Assembly (NCBI GenBank): GCA_036252795.1
Contig: DASYHY010000061.1
Span: 23,432-87,431 of the forward strand
DNA from: Aurantimonas sp036252795
Lineage (GTDB): Bacteria; Pseudomonadota; Alphaproteobacteria; Rhizobiales; Rhizobiaceae
DNA length: 64,000 nt
Direction: 5' to 3'
Positions 1-7,723 of the stretch are shown here, one piece after another. Both the position numbers and the translations under genes were made by a program. The stretch's first letter is position 1. Each line of letters begins with the position of its first letter. Under the pieces are notes generated by a model. It did not search any database. It worked only from the letters and a program-made list of their open reading frames with translations, and had not been told where the DNA came from.

Positions 1-375
1 CGCCTGCCGGAATCCCTGTTTGCCACCGGCATTCCGTTTCTCGGCCAGGGCGATCACGCCGCGTCGCTCTACGAGATGCGTCAGATCATGGGCGAGAGCT
101 CCGGCATCCGCCGGATGGGAGCGGCGTCTCTCGACCTCGCTTACGTCGCCGCCGGCCGCTTCGACGGCTATTGGGAGCGGGCCCTGCGTCCCTGGGATGT
201 CGCGGCCGGCGCGGTGCTGGTGCGTGAGGCGGGCGGATTCCTCTCGGGCATCGACGGCGAGAAATTCGACCACATGCAGGGCGACGTCGCCTGTGGCAAT
301 GAATTCATGCACAAGGCGCTCGTCGAACAGCTTCGGCTGGCGACGTCGAAGCGTCGGGCGGCCAGTGCATCCTGA
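1..375 (+). CDS. Inositol monophosphatase family protein, C-terminal part (5' end outside window)
   Basis: The reading frame is open from base 1 and its start lies upstream of the window; 124 residues are visible. The segment GAASLDLAYVAAGRFDGYWE followed by LRPWDVAAGAVLVREAGG is the C-terminal signature of the FIG/IMPase superfamily, where the WD motif (here PWD) supplies a metal-binding Asp. Members are Mg2+-dependent phosphatases of inositol-1-phosphate or related sugar phosphates (SuhB-like). The N-terminal metal site is not visible, so the exact substrate class cannot be judged. It precedes the motor-like pair on the same strand by about 220 bp. Confidence 0.9.
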   Translation, partial: RLPESLFATGIPFLGQGDHAASLYEMRQIMGESSGIRRMGAASLDLAYVAAGRFDGYWERALRPWDVAAGAVLVREAGGFLSGIDGEKFDHMQGDVACGNEFMHKALVEQLRLATSKRRAASAS

Positions 376-593
376 GGCTTCGGTCTTGTCGGAAACCGCG
401 TAACTTAACGAGAATTTAAGCCATAGGCTGCTGCGTTGCAGCGATCGACGTTTAAATGCGCCGCATTGTTGCCTATTGTCGAACGGGTATTCGAGTACAA
501 GCGGCGTGGGAGACGACATGCCCGGAATGCGCTTTCGTGCGGATCGCCGCCGTCTGTGGCACCGGGACCCCCCGCGGGAGTTGATGGAACGCG

Positions 594-1628
594 ATGCAGG
601 TCTTCAGTTCGCCGACAGCCAAGACGGGCAGACCGGACGATTACGACCCGACCCGGCTCTCCAGCCCGCTCGTGTTCCTGTGGTCGATGCTGGTGTTTCT
701 CGCGCTCGTGGGCTTCGTCGCCGCCATTCTCGGTCGTCAGGTAGCGTCCGCCTTCGCGACCAACCCGGGTCTTAACGGCCTCATCATCGGCGTCCTCTGC
801 GTCGGCATCTTTCTGGCGCTGCTGCAGGTGCTGCGGTTGCAGCGGGAGGTCCGGTGGGTCAACGCCTATCGCGACGGCGCCGACGATTTCGACCAGATGA
901 AGGATCCGGTGCTGCTTGCGCCGATGCGTGCGCTGATCGGCCGGCGCCGGTCGCTGTCCCTGTCCACCCAGTCGATGCGCTCGATCCTCGACTCGATCGC
1001 GACGCGCCTCGATGAGACCCGCGACATCGCCCGCTACCTCATCGGCCTGCTGGTATTCCTCGGTCTGCTCGGCACGTTCTGGGGCCTGTTGCGGACGATC
1101 GGCTCGATCGGCGCCACGATTCAGGGCCTCGATCCGTCGATGGGCGACACCAACGCCATCCTCGACTCGCTCAAGGCGGGTCTCGCGGCACCGCTTTCCG
1201 GCATGGGCACGGCCTTCTCGTCCTCGCTCTTCGGCCTGTCCGGCTCCCTCGTCCTTGGTTTCCTCGACCTGCAGATCGGCCGGGCGCAGAACCGGTTCTA
1301 CACCGAGCTCGAGAACTGGCTGTCCTCGGTCACCGATGTCGGCTCCGACATGGTGCTGGCGCCAGGCGTCGCCGGCGAAGGCAGCAGCGACCTGCGCGTC
1401 CTCTCGGAGCGCCTCGGGAAGCTGGTGCAGGACCAGGGGACCAGCCCGAGGACCAGCGCCGCCATGGCCAATCTGGCGGAGAGCATCCAGGGACTGGTGC
1501 AGCACATGCGCGGCGAGCAGCAGATCCTGCGCGACTTCGTGGAGGCGCAGGCGGGCGAGCAGCGCGAATTGCGCAAGGTGCTGGAGCGTCTCTCCGGCCA
1601 GATCGGCAACGGCGACAAGGGTCGCTGA
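594..1628 (+). CDS. MotA/TolQ/ExbB-family proton channel-like membrane protein
   Basis: 344 residues. Two hydrophobic segments near residues 26-46 and 59-79 are followed by a cytoplasmic stretch, then a second pair near 145-165 and 190-215 containing LLGTFWGLLRT and GMGTAFSSSLFGLSGSL, the pattern of MotA/TolQ/ExbB stator subunits. A C-terminal tail of about 110 residues, probably helical, extends beyond the last membrane segment. Only 3 bp separate its stop from the next gene, which encodes a MotB/OmpA-type partner, so the two very likely form one proton-driven stator complex. It is not the Tol stator, because a full tolQR is present at 48546-49744. The substrate or process driven is unknown. 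Confidence 0.8.
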   Translation: MQVFSSPTAKTGRPDDYDPTRLSSPLVFLWSMLVFLALVGFVAAILGRQVASAFATNPGLNGLIIGVLCVGIFLALLQVLRLQREVRWVNAYRDGADDFDQMKDPVLLAPMRALIGRRRSLSLSTQSMRSILDSIATRLDETRDIARYLIGLLVFLGLLGTFWGLLRTIGSIGATIQGLDPSMGDTNAILDSLKAGLAAPLSGMGTAFSSSLFGLSGSLVLGFLDLQIGRAQNRFYTELENWLSSVTDVGSDMVLAPGVAGEGSSDLRVLSERLGKLVQDQGTSPRTSAAMANLAESIQGLVQHMRGEQQILRDFVEAQAGEQRELRKVLERLSGQIGNGDKGR

Positions 1629-1631
1629 TCC

Positions 1632-2660
1632 ATGGCGCTCTCGAGGAACCGTCGGAGCGAACGCAATATCGACTACTGGCCCGGCTTCGTCGACGCCCTG
1701 TCGACGCTGCTTCTGGCGATCATGTTCCTGCTGTCGGTGTTCGTGCTGGCACAGTTCATCCTGTCCCGCGAGATTTCCGGCCAGGACGAGGTGCTGGACC
1801 GGCTGAACAGCCAGATCAACGAACTGACCCAGCTTCTGGCACTCGAGCGTTCCGCCAGCCAGGACGCCGATGACCAGATCGCCTCGCTGCGGGCTTCGCT
1901 CGCCTCTGTCGATGCCGAGCGCAGCCGCCTCCAGCAGGCGCTCGATTCCGGCTCCGGCTCGGCTGCCCTGGCCGGCGAGCAGGTGGGCCGGCTGGAATCC
2001 GCGCTGGACGAGGAGAGGGCGCTGTCGCAGCGGGCGCGAAGCCAGGTGGAGCTTCTGAACCAGCAGCTTTCGGCGCTCCGCCAGCAGATCGCCGCGCTGG
2101 AAAGCGCGCTCGAGGTCTCCGAAGAGCGCGATGCCGAAAGCCGCACCCGCATCGCCGATCTCGGGCGCCGGCTCAACGTGGCCCTCGCCCAGCGCGTCCA
2201 GGAGCTTGCCCGCTACCGCTCCGACTTCTTCGGCCGTCTGCGCGAGATCCTGTCCGATCGCGAGAACATCCGCATCGTTGGCGACCGCTTCGTCTTCCAG
2301 TCGGAAGTCCTGTTCCCCTCGGGAGCGGCCGTGCTGCAGCCGGAGGGCCAGGACGAGATGGCGACGCTCGCCGCCGCGATACGTGATCTCGCGCGGGAGA
2401 TCCCATCGGACATCAACTGGATCATCCGCGTCGACGGCCATACCGACAACGTGCCGATCAGTGGCGGCCGCTTCGAGGACAACTGGGAGCTGTCCACCGA
2501 GCGCGCGACCGCCGTGGTCAAGTACCTGATCTCGCAGGGCGTGCCGCCGGACCGCCTCGCCGCCACTGGCTTCGGCGAATACCAGCCGCTCGAGCCGGGC
2601 GACACTCCCGAGGCCCGCGCCCGCAACCGGCGGATCGAGTTCAAGCTCACCGAGCGCTGA
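1632..2660 (+). CDS. MotB/OmpA-type peptidoglycan-binding protein with long coiled coil
   Basis: 342 residues. The N-terminus has one membrane anchor (about residues 24-44) preceded by WPGFVDALSTLLL; the Asp there is placed like the proton-carrying Asp of MotB/TolR. Residues about 52-215 are a continuous Glu/Gln/Arg/Ala-rich coiled coil. The C-terminus is an OmpA-like domain with VDGHTDNVPISGG and the NWELSTERA motif that binds peptidoglycan. It is translationally coupled to the MotA-like gene just upstream. The pair resembles MotAB in design, but no flagellar genes are nearby. Function is inferred to be envelope-related force transduction; the partner being moved is not evident. Confidence 0.8.
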   Translation: MALSRNRRSERNIDYWPGFVDALSTLLLAIMFLLSVFVLAQFILSREISGQDEVLDRLNSQINELTQLLALERSASQDADDQIASLRASLASVDAERSRLQQALDSGSGSAALAGEQVGRLESALDEERALSQRARSQVELLNQQLSALRQQIAALESALEVSEERDAESRTRIADLGRRLNVALAQRVQELARYRSDFFGRLREILSDRENIRIVGDRFVFQSEVLFPSGAAVLQPEGQDEMATLAAAIRDLAREIPSDINWIIRVDGHTDNVPISGGRFEDNWELSTERATAVVKYLISQGVPPDRLAATGFGEYQPLEPGDTPEARARNRRIEFKLTER

Positions 2661-2804
2661 CTGGCCGTTCGTCGGCGCTCCGGTCGCGCCGCGGGCGCCG
2701 GCGCGGCAGGACGATTGACGCCCCCGGCAGGGCCGTGCCAGCATTCCTCCCGTAAGGGCACCACCTTATCAAAGACCGTGTGACAAGCACGGCAGGGAGG
2801 AAAC

Positions 2805-4061
2805 ATGTACAGATTGCTGATGAGCACGGTGGCCGTCGCCGGCCTCGTGGCCGCGACGGGTGCGCTCGCCCAGAGCGACGACAACATGACAAAGCTGCGG
2901 GGGATGCAGTCGACCGGAACGTCGATGGACTTCCGCACAATCGACCAGAGCGGCGACTACGCCGACCAGCTGCGGGCCAATCTCGAGAACATCGAGCTTC
3001 CCAACGGCTTCGAGATCGAGCTCTACGCCGTGGTTCCGGACGCCCGGCACATCGCGATCGGGCCGCAGGGCGTGGTGACCTTCGTCGGCACCCGCAAGCA
3101 GGATGTGTGGGCTGTCACCGACCGGGACAAGAATCGCGTCGCCGACGAGGTCAAGCAGTTCGCCCCATCCATCGAGATGACGATCCCGAACGGCGTCTGC
3201 TTCTCCAAGGACGGCTTCCTGTATCTTGCGGAGCAGAACCGCGTGCTGGTCCTGCCGGCGGCCGAGTTCTTCTACGAGAGCCCGGATGTCGCCGTGGACG
3301 AGGTCGTGCCGAAGGGCGAGCTGGTCCCCGCCAGCGAGGAGTCGTTCAACCACACGGCCCGCGTCTGCCGCATCGGCCCCGACGACAAGCTCTACATCTC
3401 GCTGGGCCAGCCGTACAACGTGCCGCCGCCCGAGAAGGCCGGCCTCTATGACCGGACCGGCATCGGCGGCATCATCCGCATGAATCGCGACGGTTCCGGT
3501 CGCGAGGTGTTTGCCCGCGGTGTCCGCAATTCGGTCGGCATGCAGTTCAACCCGGAGAACGGCGATCTCTGGTTCACCGACAATCAGGTCGACGGAATGG
3601 GTGACGACATCCCCCCGGGCGAGCTGAACCGCGCCACGCAGGCCGGGCAGAACTTCGGTTTCCCCTGGTATGGCGGCGGCACCGTTCGCACCAACGAGTA
3701 CAAGGACAGCGAGATTCCGGCCGACGCGGTGCCGCCGGAGGTCGAGATGGACGCCCACGCTGCCGATCTCGGCATGGACTTCTACACCGGCACCAGCTTC
3801 CCGCAGAAGTACCGGGGCGGGATCTTCTCGGCCCAGCATGGCTCGTGGAACCGGACCGACCCGGTCGGGGCGCGGGTGATGTTCACGGCCCTGAACGAGG
3901 ACGGGACTGCCGGCGAGACCGAAGTCTTCGCCGAGGGGTGGCTGGCCGACAGCGGCGAATATATCGGCCGACCGGTCGACGTCGCGGTGATGAAGGACGG
4001 CTCGCTCCTGGTCTCCGACGACCTTGCCGGCGCGCTCTACCGGATCTCGTACGAGAACTGA
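2805..4061 (+). CDS. Exported PQQ-type sorbosone/glucose dehydrogenase family protein
   Basis: 418 residues with a Sec signal peptide ending near ALA-Q at residue 23. The body has the six-bladed beta-propeller pattern of the GSDH/sorbosone dehydrogenase family, with motifs ARHIAIGPQGVVTF, NGVCFSKDGFLYLAEQNRV, NSVGMQFNPENGDLWFTDNQ and FSAQHGSWNRTDPVGARV. Relatives oxidise sugars or aldoses in the periplasm with PQQ and pass electrons to a cytochrome. The next gene is a small cytochrome c, which fits that role. No PQQ biosynthesis genes are in the window, so true PQQ use is inferred. A good ribosome site (GGGAGGAAAC) precedes the ATG. Confidence 0.85.
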   Translation: MYRLLMSTVAVAGLVAATGALAQSDDNMTKLRGMQSTGTSMDFRTIDQSGDYADQLRANLENIELPNGFEIELYAVVPDARHIAIGPQGVVTFVGTRKQDVWAVTDRDKNRVADEVKQFAPSIEMTIPNGVCFSKDGFLYLAEQNRVLVLPAAEFFYESPDVAVDEVVPKGELVPASEESFNHTARVCRIGPDDKLYISLGQPYNVPPPEKAGLYDRTGIGGIIRMNRDGSGREVFARGVRNSVGMQFNPENGDLWFTDNQVDGMGDDIPPGELNRATQAGQNFGFPWYGGGTVRTNEYKDSEIPADAVPPEVEMDAHAADLGMDFYTGTSFPQKYRGGIFSAQHGSWNRTDPVGARVMFTALNEDGTAGETEVFAEGWLADSGEYIGRPVDVAVMKDGSLLVSDDLAGALYRISYEN

Positions 4062-4175
4062 GGCTGGAGTCACCGAGGCTCCTGCGCCCGAAAGGCGCGG
4101 GAGCTGGCGGCCTGCCGCCTCCGTTGCGAGGCGGCAGGTCCCCGCTGCCCCAAATTCCTGAGAGAAAGATCCGAG

Positions 4176-4508
4176 ATGAGCCCAATCTTGCGGCTGACCG
4201 CGGCGTTGTGCGTGTTGCCCTTGGTCGCCGGCCCGGTCCTTGCCGCCGATCTCGCGGCAGGGCGGGAGAAGGCGCAGTTGTGCACTACCTGCCATGGGCG
4301 CGACGGCATCGCCACCGCGCCCGACGCGCCCAATCTCGCGGGTGACAGCAGCATCTATCTCAAAGAGCAGCTGAAGGCATTCCGCGACGGCCGCCGCCAG
4401 CATCACCAGATGTCGATCATCGCGCAGGGCCTGAGCGACGAGGATATCGCCGATCTCTCCGCGTGGTACGAGGCGATCGAGGTCACTGCGACCCTGCCGT
4501 CGCTCTGA
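4176..4508 (+). CDS. Periplasmic class I cytochrome c
   Basis: 110 residues. A signal peptide (about residues 1-24, ending AADLA) is followed by a single haem c site, C36-T-T-C-H40. RQHHQMSIIAQ holds a Met placed to be the sixth haem ligand, and LSDEDIADLSAWYEAI is the usual C-terminal helix of cytochrome c553-type proteins. It lies 114 bp after the sorbosone-type dehydrogenase on the same strand and is probably its electron acceptor (inferred from context). Confidence 0.9.
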   Translation: MSPILRLTAALCVLPLVAGPVLAADLAAGREKAQLCTTCHGRDGIATAPDAPNLAGDSSIYLKEQLKAFRDGRRQHHQMSIIAQGLSDEDIADLSAWYEAIEVTATLPSL

Positions 4509-4567
4509 AGGCGAGCGACGGCCAGGAGCCGGTCGGCCGCGCCGGTCGCGGCCGAGCCGACACGGCT

Positions 4568-4981
4568 TTACTGTGCCGTGATGGTCTGCATGACGAGCTG
4601 CTCGTCGACGCGGATGGGGCCGTCTTCCGTGGCACCCAGCGTGTACTCGAAGATGCCGGTCTGCGAACCGCCGGCCTCCGAATGCACCATGAGCATCAGC
4701 ATGTCGCCGCTGGCGACGTCCTCCTGGAGAATGACGGCCACGTCGTCGGTCGTGCCGGCGCGGATCGGCGCGTAGCCCACGACCGGCCCGGGGGCCATCT
4801 CCGCATCCGTGCGATGGACGACCAGCCAGCCGTTCTCCTGCGCCATGACGGCGTCGGCGCTGACGATGCCGTTCGAGAGGTCCTGATCGGAAGCCGTGAC
4901 GCCGGGGGCCATGTCGGACTGGGCGAGTGCCGTCGTCGTCAGTGCGGCGGTGGCGCAGATCGTGAGCATCATGCGGTTCAT
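4568..4981 (-). CDS. Exported DUF7282-type protein
   Basis: 137 residues from the ATG at 4981, which has AAAGGA about 9 nt upstream; the frame is open further but that extension lacks a ribosome site and would bury the signal peptide. Residues 1-21 are a signal peptide ending ALA-Q. The mature part carries the DUF7282 pattern: a VVHRTDAEMAPGPVVGYAPI segment, an acidic loop (DVAVILQEDVASG), and a histidine in MLMVHSEAGG, then FEYTLGATEDGPI. Its biochemical role is unknown. It faces the cytochrome c gene tail to tail. Confidence 0.75.
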   Translation of the reverse strand: MNRMMLTICATAALTTTALAQSDMAPGVTASDQDLSNGIVSADAVMAQENGWLVVHRTDAEMAPGPVVGYAPIRAGTTDDVAVILQEDVASGDMLMLMVHSEAGGSQTGIFEYTLGATEDGPIRVDEQLVMQTITAQ

Positions 4982-5136
4982 GTGGTCGTCCTTTGATTCC
5001 GGACCCTGTGCGGCCCGGGAAGAGACGATCGCCCCGCGGAAAGGATGCATGGCTGGCTAATCAGTGATCGCGCATCCGGCGCAACTGACTTTTCCGTCAT
5101 TGCCGACGGCCGGACTTGCGCCGGGCAGGCGATCGC

Positions 5137-6945
5137 CTACTCCGCCGCCTCGCGCCCTGCTTCCCAACCGTTGAACTGCAGGCGGGCGAGGCGCGCATAG
5201 AGGCCGTTCCGGGCGACCAGCGCCTGGTGCGTGCCTTCCTCGGCGACGCGGCCCTCGTCGAGAACGAGGATCCGGTCAGCCTTGAGCACGGTGGCGAGGC
5301 GGTGCGCGATGACCAGCGTGGTGCGCCCTTCCATCAGCTTCTCCAGCGCGATCTGCACCAGCTTCTCGCTCTCGGCGTCGAGTGCGGAGGTCGCCTCGTC
5401 CAGCAGGAGGATCGGCGCGTCGCGCAGGATGGCACGCGCGATCGCGATGCGCTGGCGCTGGCCGCCCGACAGCGTGATGCCGCGCTCGCCGATGACCGTG
5501 GCATAGCCCTCGTCCAGCGCCTCAATGAAGCCGTCTGCCAGCGCGGAGCGGGCGGCGGCACGGATCCGCGCATCGTCCGCCTCGATCTCCCCGAAGCCGA
5601 TATTCTCCGCCGCGTTCGCCGCGAAGATGGAGACGTCCTGCGGCACCAGCGCGATGCGGCTGCGCAGCGCGTGGAGATCCGCCTGCCTGATGTCGATCCC
5701 GTCGACGAGGATGCGCCCGGCGTCCGGGTCATAGAAGCGCTCGATGAGGGAGAAGAGGGTCGACTTGCCGGCACCGGAGGGCCCGACGATCGCCACGGTC
5801 TCCCCCGGACGGACCGAGAAGGAGAGCCCGTTCACCGTCGGCATGTCGGGCCGGCTCGGATAGGCGAAGCTCACGTCCTCGAACACCACGGCACCCTGCG
5901 CGGGAACCGGCATCGGCAGCGGATCGGCCGCCTGCTGCACGCCCGGCTCCTCGGTCAGCAACTCGCTGAGCCGCTCGGCGGCGCCGGCCGCCTGTGCGAG
6001 CTCGCCCCAGACCTCTGACAGCTGCCCCAGCGCGCCCGCCGCGAATACGGCGTAGAGCAGGAACTGGCCGAGCGTGCCCGGCGTCATCGTCCCCTCCGTC
6101 ACCTGCTGGGCGCCGATCCAGAGCACGGCGATGATCGAGCCGAAGATCAGGAAGATGGCGAAGGCCGTCAGGAAGGCGCGCGCGGTGATCGAGGCGCGCG
6201 CCGCGCCGAAGGCGAGGTCGACTGCCCGGGAGAAGCGGCCGGATGCCGCTGCCTCCCCCGTGAAGGCCTGGACCGTGCGCATCGCGCCGATCGCCTCGCT
6301 GGCATAGGCGGTGGCGTTCGCCAGCGTATCCTGTGCGAGGCGCGAGCGGCGCCGGACGGAGCGTCCGAACGCGACGAGCGGCAGGACGATGACCGGGATC
6401 GCGGCGATGACGATCAGCGACAGGCCGGCGCTGGTGACCACCATCATCGTCACCGCGCCGAAGAACAGGATGGCATTGCGCAGCGCCAGCGAGGCGGTGG
6501 CGCCGACGGCCGACTTCACCTGCGTGGTGTCGGCGCTCAGCCGCGAGATGATCTCGCCCGACATGGAACGGTCGAAGAAATCCGGCGACAGGCGGGTGAT
6601 GTGCGCGAAGACGTCCTTGCGAAGGTCCGCGACCACCCGTTCGCCCAGGGTGATGACGAAGAAATACCGTCCCGCGCTGGCCCCGGCCAGGACGAGGGCG
6701 AGCAGGATCAGCGTTGCGAAATAGAGATCGATGAAGCCGGTATCGGACCGGGTGAAACCCTGGTCGACCATGCGCCGGACTGCCAGCGGGAGGGACAGGG
6801 TGGTGATGGCGGCGAGCGACAGGCAGATGACGGCTCCCGTCATCAATCCCTTGTAGCGGAGCATGTAGGGTGCGAGACGCCCCAGCGGTCGCAGATTTCG
6901 CCGTCTGGCCGTTCCATTCTGCTTCGCTGTGCTGATGTCGTCCAC
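5137..6945 (-). CDS. Exporter-type ABC transporter (fused permease and ATPase)
   Basis: 602 residues from a GTG at 6945 preceded by GGAGA at about 5 nt; an in-frame extension to 7143 would run into the rpmE promoter and gene, so it is rejected. An N-terminal six-helix ABC membrane domain (about residues 30-320) is followed by an ATPase with Walker A GPSGAGKST, Q-loop VPQDVSIF, signature LSGGQRQR, Walker B ILLLDEATSALD and switch His in VIAHRL. This half-transporter works as a homodimer and belongs to the MsbA/multidrug/lipid exporter class. The exported substrate cannot be told. It is divergent from rpmE. Confidence 0.9.
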   Translation of the reverse strand: MDDISTAKQNGTARRRNLRPLGRLAPYMLRYKGLMTGAVICLSLAAITTLSLPLAVRRMVDQGFTRSDTGFIDLYFATLILLALVLAGASAGRYFFVITLGERVVADLRKDVFAHITRLSPDFFDRSMSGEIISRLSADTTQVKSAVGATASLALRNAILFFGAVTMMVVTSAGLSLIVIAAIPVIVLPLVAFGRSVRRRSRLAQDTLANATAYASEAIGAMRTVQAFTGEAAASGRFSRAVDLAFGAARASITARAFLTAFAIFLIFGSIIAVLWIGAQQVTEGTMTPGTLGQFLLYAVFAAGALGQLSEVWGELAQAAGAAERLSELLTEEPGVQQAADPLPMPVPAQGAVVFEDVSFAYPSRPDMPTVNGLSFSVRPGETVAIVGPSGAGKSTLFSLIERFYDPDAGRILVDGIDIRQADLHALRSRIALVPQDVSIFAANAAENIGFGEIEADDARIRAAARSALADGFIEALDEGYATVIGERGITLSGGQRQRIAIARAILRDAPILLLDEATSALDAESEKLVQIALEKLMEGRTTLVIAHRLATVLKADRILVLDEGRVAEEGTHQALVARNGLYARLARLQFNGWEAGREAAE

Positions 6946-6980
6946 ACTCGTCTCCGGAATGTTGCGCGTCGGCGCGGCCC

Positions 6981-7009
6981 TTGTGCCACGACCGGCCCTG
7001 ATGTATAGG
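6981..7009 (+). promoter_or_regulatory. Probable sigma-70-type promoter of rpmE
   Basis: TTGTGC at 6981-6986 and TATAGG at 7004-7009 are separated by exactly 17 bp. A start near 7016 would give a leader of about 115 nt before the rpmE ATG at 7130. It also overlaps the region upstream of the divergent ABC transporter gene (GTG at 6945). Confidence 0.55.
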
Positions 7010-7129
7010 CTCGGCCCAGATTTTGGAAGCGAAGCGCTCCGCGATCCCCGCGACATCGAGACAGTCGGGCGGCCTGGCCGAAGCGGCTGGAGCGTGCCGG
7101 GGGAGCCGGCAGGACCAAGGACCGAAGCG

Positions 7130-7351
7130 ATGAAGAAAGACATCCACCCGAACTACCACAACATCACCATCGTGATGACCAACGGCACCGAGTACCAGAC
7201 CCGGTCGACGTGGGGTTCTGAGGGCGACAAGATGAATCTCGACATCGACCCGACCAGCCACCCCGCCTGGACCGGCGGCAACCAGCACCTTCTCGACCGC
7301 GGCGGCCGCGTGTCGCGCTTCAAGAAGCGGTACGAAGGCCTCGGCATCTGA
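7130..7351 (+). CDS. rpmE: 50S ribosomal protein L31
   Basis: 73 residues beginning MKKDIHPNYHNITIVMTNGTEY and ending SRFKKRYEGL, a typical alphaproteobacterial L31. It lacks the CxxC zinc ligands of the zinc-binding L31 form, having only the L31 fold signature. It is a component of the large ribosomal subunit. The gene stands alone, with its own promoter (6981-7009) and a strong intrinsic terminator just after the stop. Confidence 0.97.
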   Translation: MKKDIHPNYHNITIVMTNGTEYQTRSTWGSEGDKMNLDIDPTSHPAWTGGNQHLLDRGGRVSRFKKRYEGLGI

Positions 7352-7371
7352 GGTTTGCGATCATATCGTGC

Positions 7372-7402
7372 AAAAAGTCCGGCCTTTGCGCCGGGCTTTT
7401 TC
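7372..7402 (+). terminator. Intrinsic terminator of rpmE
   Basis: The inverted repeat GTCCGGC / GCCGGGC with a short CTTTGC-type loop ends in a run of T residues (7397-7401), and the 5' flank has the matching A run. It lies 21 bp after the rpmE stop. Confidence 0.85.
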
Positions 7403-7555
7403 GTTAGGGCCCGCCGATCTGCCGAGGGTCATCGACATTTTCTGCTGTCGGACATCGTCGCGTCCGCGATGGTACGGCGACGCCTCTGCATGCGCCCCCA
7501 GCGTAGGCTCAGCACCCCGCTCCTTTGCGGTGGGGCGGCCTCGCCTCGGCGGGTC

Positions 7556-7723
7556 TCAGCGATCCAGTGGCGGGCGGTGGAAGAACAGGTCGTAACCGCA
7601 GAGGAGAACGGTGGCGAGCACCACCATGCCGAGATCGAGCGTCGTCACTTTGGTGACGAGCACCAGCAGGAAGACGCAGAAGACCGCGAACGCCAAGACC
7701 GACAGTAGCCGTTCCAAAATCAT
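7556..7723 (-). CDS. Small two-helix membrane protein, unknown function
   Basis: 55 residues. ATG at 7723 overlaps the stop of the amidase homologue by 4 bp (ATGA), a strong sign of translational coupling. It has two hydrophobic stretches, about residues 6-23 and 29-47, separated by KVTTLDLG. I do not recognise a family. It is the last gene of the TRAP-transporter operon, so a role tied to that transporter is possible but unproven. Confidence 0.6.
   Translation of the reverse strand: MILERLLSVLAFAVFCVFLLVLVTKVTTLDLGMVVLATVLLCGYDLFFHRPPLDR

Noticed and set aside
594..2660. Zorya anti-phage system
   Set aside because: Only ZorAB-like stator genes are present. The neighbours are an inositol phosphatase and a sugar dehydrogenase, not ZorC, ZorD or ZorE.
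405..2744. A 779-residue open frame on the minus strand
   Set aside because: It is the mirror of the MotA/MotB-like genes, a common artefact of GC-rich codon bias, and the protein has no recognisable motif.
5137..7143. Longer ABC transporter starting at 7143
   Set aside because: The extension crosses the rpmE promoter and start and is not transporter-like; the GTG at 6945 has a ribosome site.
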